From Candidatus Hydrogenedentota bacterium (GTDB lineage: Bacteria > Spirochaetota > Leptospiria > Turneriellales > J094): a stretch of DNA of 6,677 bases. Below are positions 6,035 through 6,677 of the stretch, one piece after another (positions within the stretch are counted from its first letter, which is position 1; every line of letters begins with the position of its first letter). The translations under genes were made by a program, and so were the position numbers. The DNA lies in assembly GCA_003695005.1 (NCBI GenBank), contig RFJE01000399.1:1-6677 (forward strand). Reading direction: 5' to 3'. Under the pieces are notes generated by a model. That model searched no databases. It was not told the origin of the DNA and was given only the letters and a program-made list of their open reading frames with translations.

Positions 6035-6677
6035 ATGGCAAAGCATAAAAGTATTTCGCAAGCAGTTCGAGAGAGCGATCAATATCGTATACGTATGTTT
6101 AAAAGTGATTTTTTAGAAAAATTTTCTTATGTGCACCCGCTTGTGCCTGTATTTTTATATGTACCTGTTATACTTGTTTCTTCTTACTTTGCCTTTGCTA
6201 AGTTCCATTTAACCCCCTTGCAGTTTGCCGGAATGTTTTTAGCAGGAATTTTAGGCTGGACACTTACGGAATATACGCTTCATCGATTTTTATTTCATCC
6301 TCCTATGAAGAGCGAGTTCTTAAAAAAAGTTTATTTTTATACCCATGGAATTCACCATGAAGCTCCCCTAGATGCAACACGACTCGTTATGCCACCTTCG
6401 GTGAGTGTCCCTTTAGCCGTATTAGTTTATTTTGGTGTTATGGCCATTTGGCCACAAACAGGCCTTGCTTTTTATGCAGGATTTATTTTAGGCTATTTAT
6501 TTTATGATATGCTACATTTCTCTACGCATTTTTTTGCATTTCCGTGGAAATGGTATAAGCTTTTAAAAAAGCACCACATGGTACACCATTTTAAAGCACC
6601 GGATAAAAATTTTGGTGTATCAAACCACTTATGGGATTATATTTTTCGAACAAAATATAAGCATAAAAGTTTATCTT
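6035..6677 (+). CDS. Fatty-acid 2-hydroxylase-like membrane di-iron/di-metal protein (sterol desaturase/FA hydroxylase superfamily), 3' end outside window
   Basis: The first 214 codons are present and open to the window end. Members of this superfamily are integral membrane oxygenases that hydroxylate or desaturate lipids using two metals held by histidines. Visible motifs are HRFLFH (H83, H88), HGIHH (H104, H107, H108), HFSTH (H161, H165) and HHMVHH (H181, H184, H185): ten histidines spaced much as in yeast Scs7/FA2H. EYTLHRFLFHPP, then PLDATRLVMPP (111-121), then FGVSNHLWDYIF (193-204) make the fatty-acid 2-hydroxylase subgroup the best fit. No cytochrome b5 domain precedes the enzyme domain. 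Membrane segments lie near 35-55, 62-80, 122-140 and 142-160. Motif order suggests only a few residues are missing at the end. The ATG at 6035 is the first usual start after the in-frame TGA at 6002; there is only a weak GGAT upstream. Substrate, possibly a sphingolipid or LPS fatty acyl chain, is inference. Confidence 0.88.
   Translation, partial: MAKHKSISQAVRESDQYRIRMFKSDFLEKFSYVHPLVPVFLYVPVILVSSYFAFAKFHLTPLQFAGMFLAGILGWTLTEYTLHRFLFHPPMKSEFLKKVYFYTHGIHHEAPLDATRLVMPPSVSVPLAVLVYFGVMAIWPQTGLAFYAGFILGYLFYDMLHFSTHFFAFPWKWYKLLKKHHMVHHFKAPDKNFGVSNHLWDYIFRTKYKHKSLS

Noticed and set aside
5829..6116. Plus-strand open frame of 95 codons across the divergent intergenic region
   Set aside because: It overlaps the antisense of the lipid gene and then the hydroxylase start in another frame. 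The hydroxylase frame carries the family motifs, so this one is not credible.

Overview
The window looks like a piece of an A+T-rich chromosome from a diderm (Gram-negative-type) bacterium. It encodes an LptF/LptG-family lipopolysaccharide-export permease, a membrane CTP-transferase-like lipid enzyme, a GlmU-like left-handed beta-helix protein and a fatty-acid 2-hydroxylase-like protein, next to a large cyclic-di-GMP signalling protein. The short GlmU-like protein and the Sec59/Dgk1-like protein beside an LptG relative reminded me of spirochaetes of the Leptospira type. That placement is an impression from protein style and is low confidence. No mobile element, CRISPR array, tRNA or rRNA was seen.

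Layout. Positions 1-57 are a short upstream segment with a possible promoter. Positions 58-3012 (+) encode a 984-residue soluble protein with a receiver-like fold, two PAS domains, a GAF-like region, a GGDEF domain and an EAL domain. It meets the next gene tail to tail with only 8 bp between stop codons. Three minus-strand genes then form a tight operon, transcribed from about 5969 down to 3021: a Sec59/Dgk1/CdsA-like membrane protein, then lptG (1 nt between stop and start), then a GlmU-like hexapeptide protein (4-nt GTGA overlap). A 65-bp divergent intergenic region at 5970-6034 separates this operon from a plus-strand gene at 6035 that runs off the window end. That gene encodes at least 214 residues of a ten-histidine fatty-acid 2-hydroxylase-type membrane protein.

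How the genes may work together. The operon and the divergent hydroxylase all fit envelope lipid work: activation or phosphorylation of a lipid alcohol, export of LPS or a similar lipid, sugar acylation or activation, and lipid hydroxylation. Their shared 65-bp control region has back-to-back promoter-like sequences with overlapping -35 hexamers and a perfect 7-bp inverted repeat. The c-di-GMP protein is convergent with the operon and has no evident functional tie to it.

The genes are mostly recognisable families, and I do not see a wholly new system. The points most worth a second look are: the three genes that open a transcription unit lack Shine-Dalgarno sites and have promoter-like hexamers placed so that transcripts would be leaderless or nearly so; the SGDEF variant sits beside intact I-site and EAL residues; and the GlmU-like protein has a much reduced nucleotidyltransferase half.
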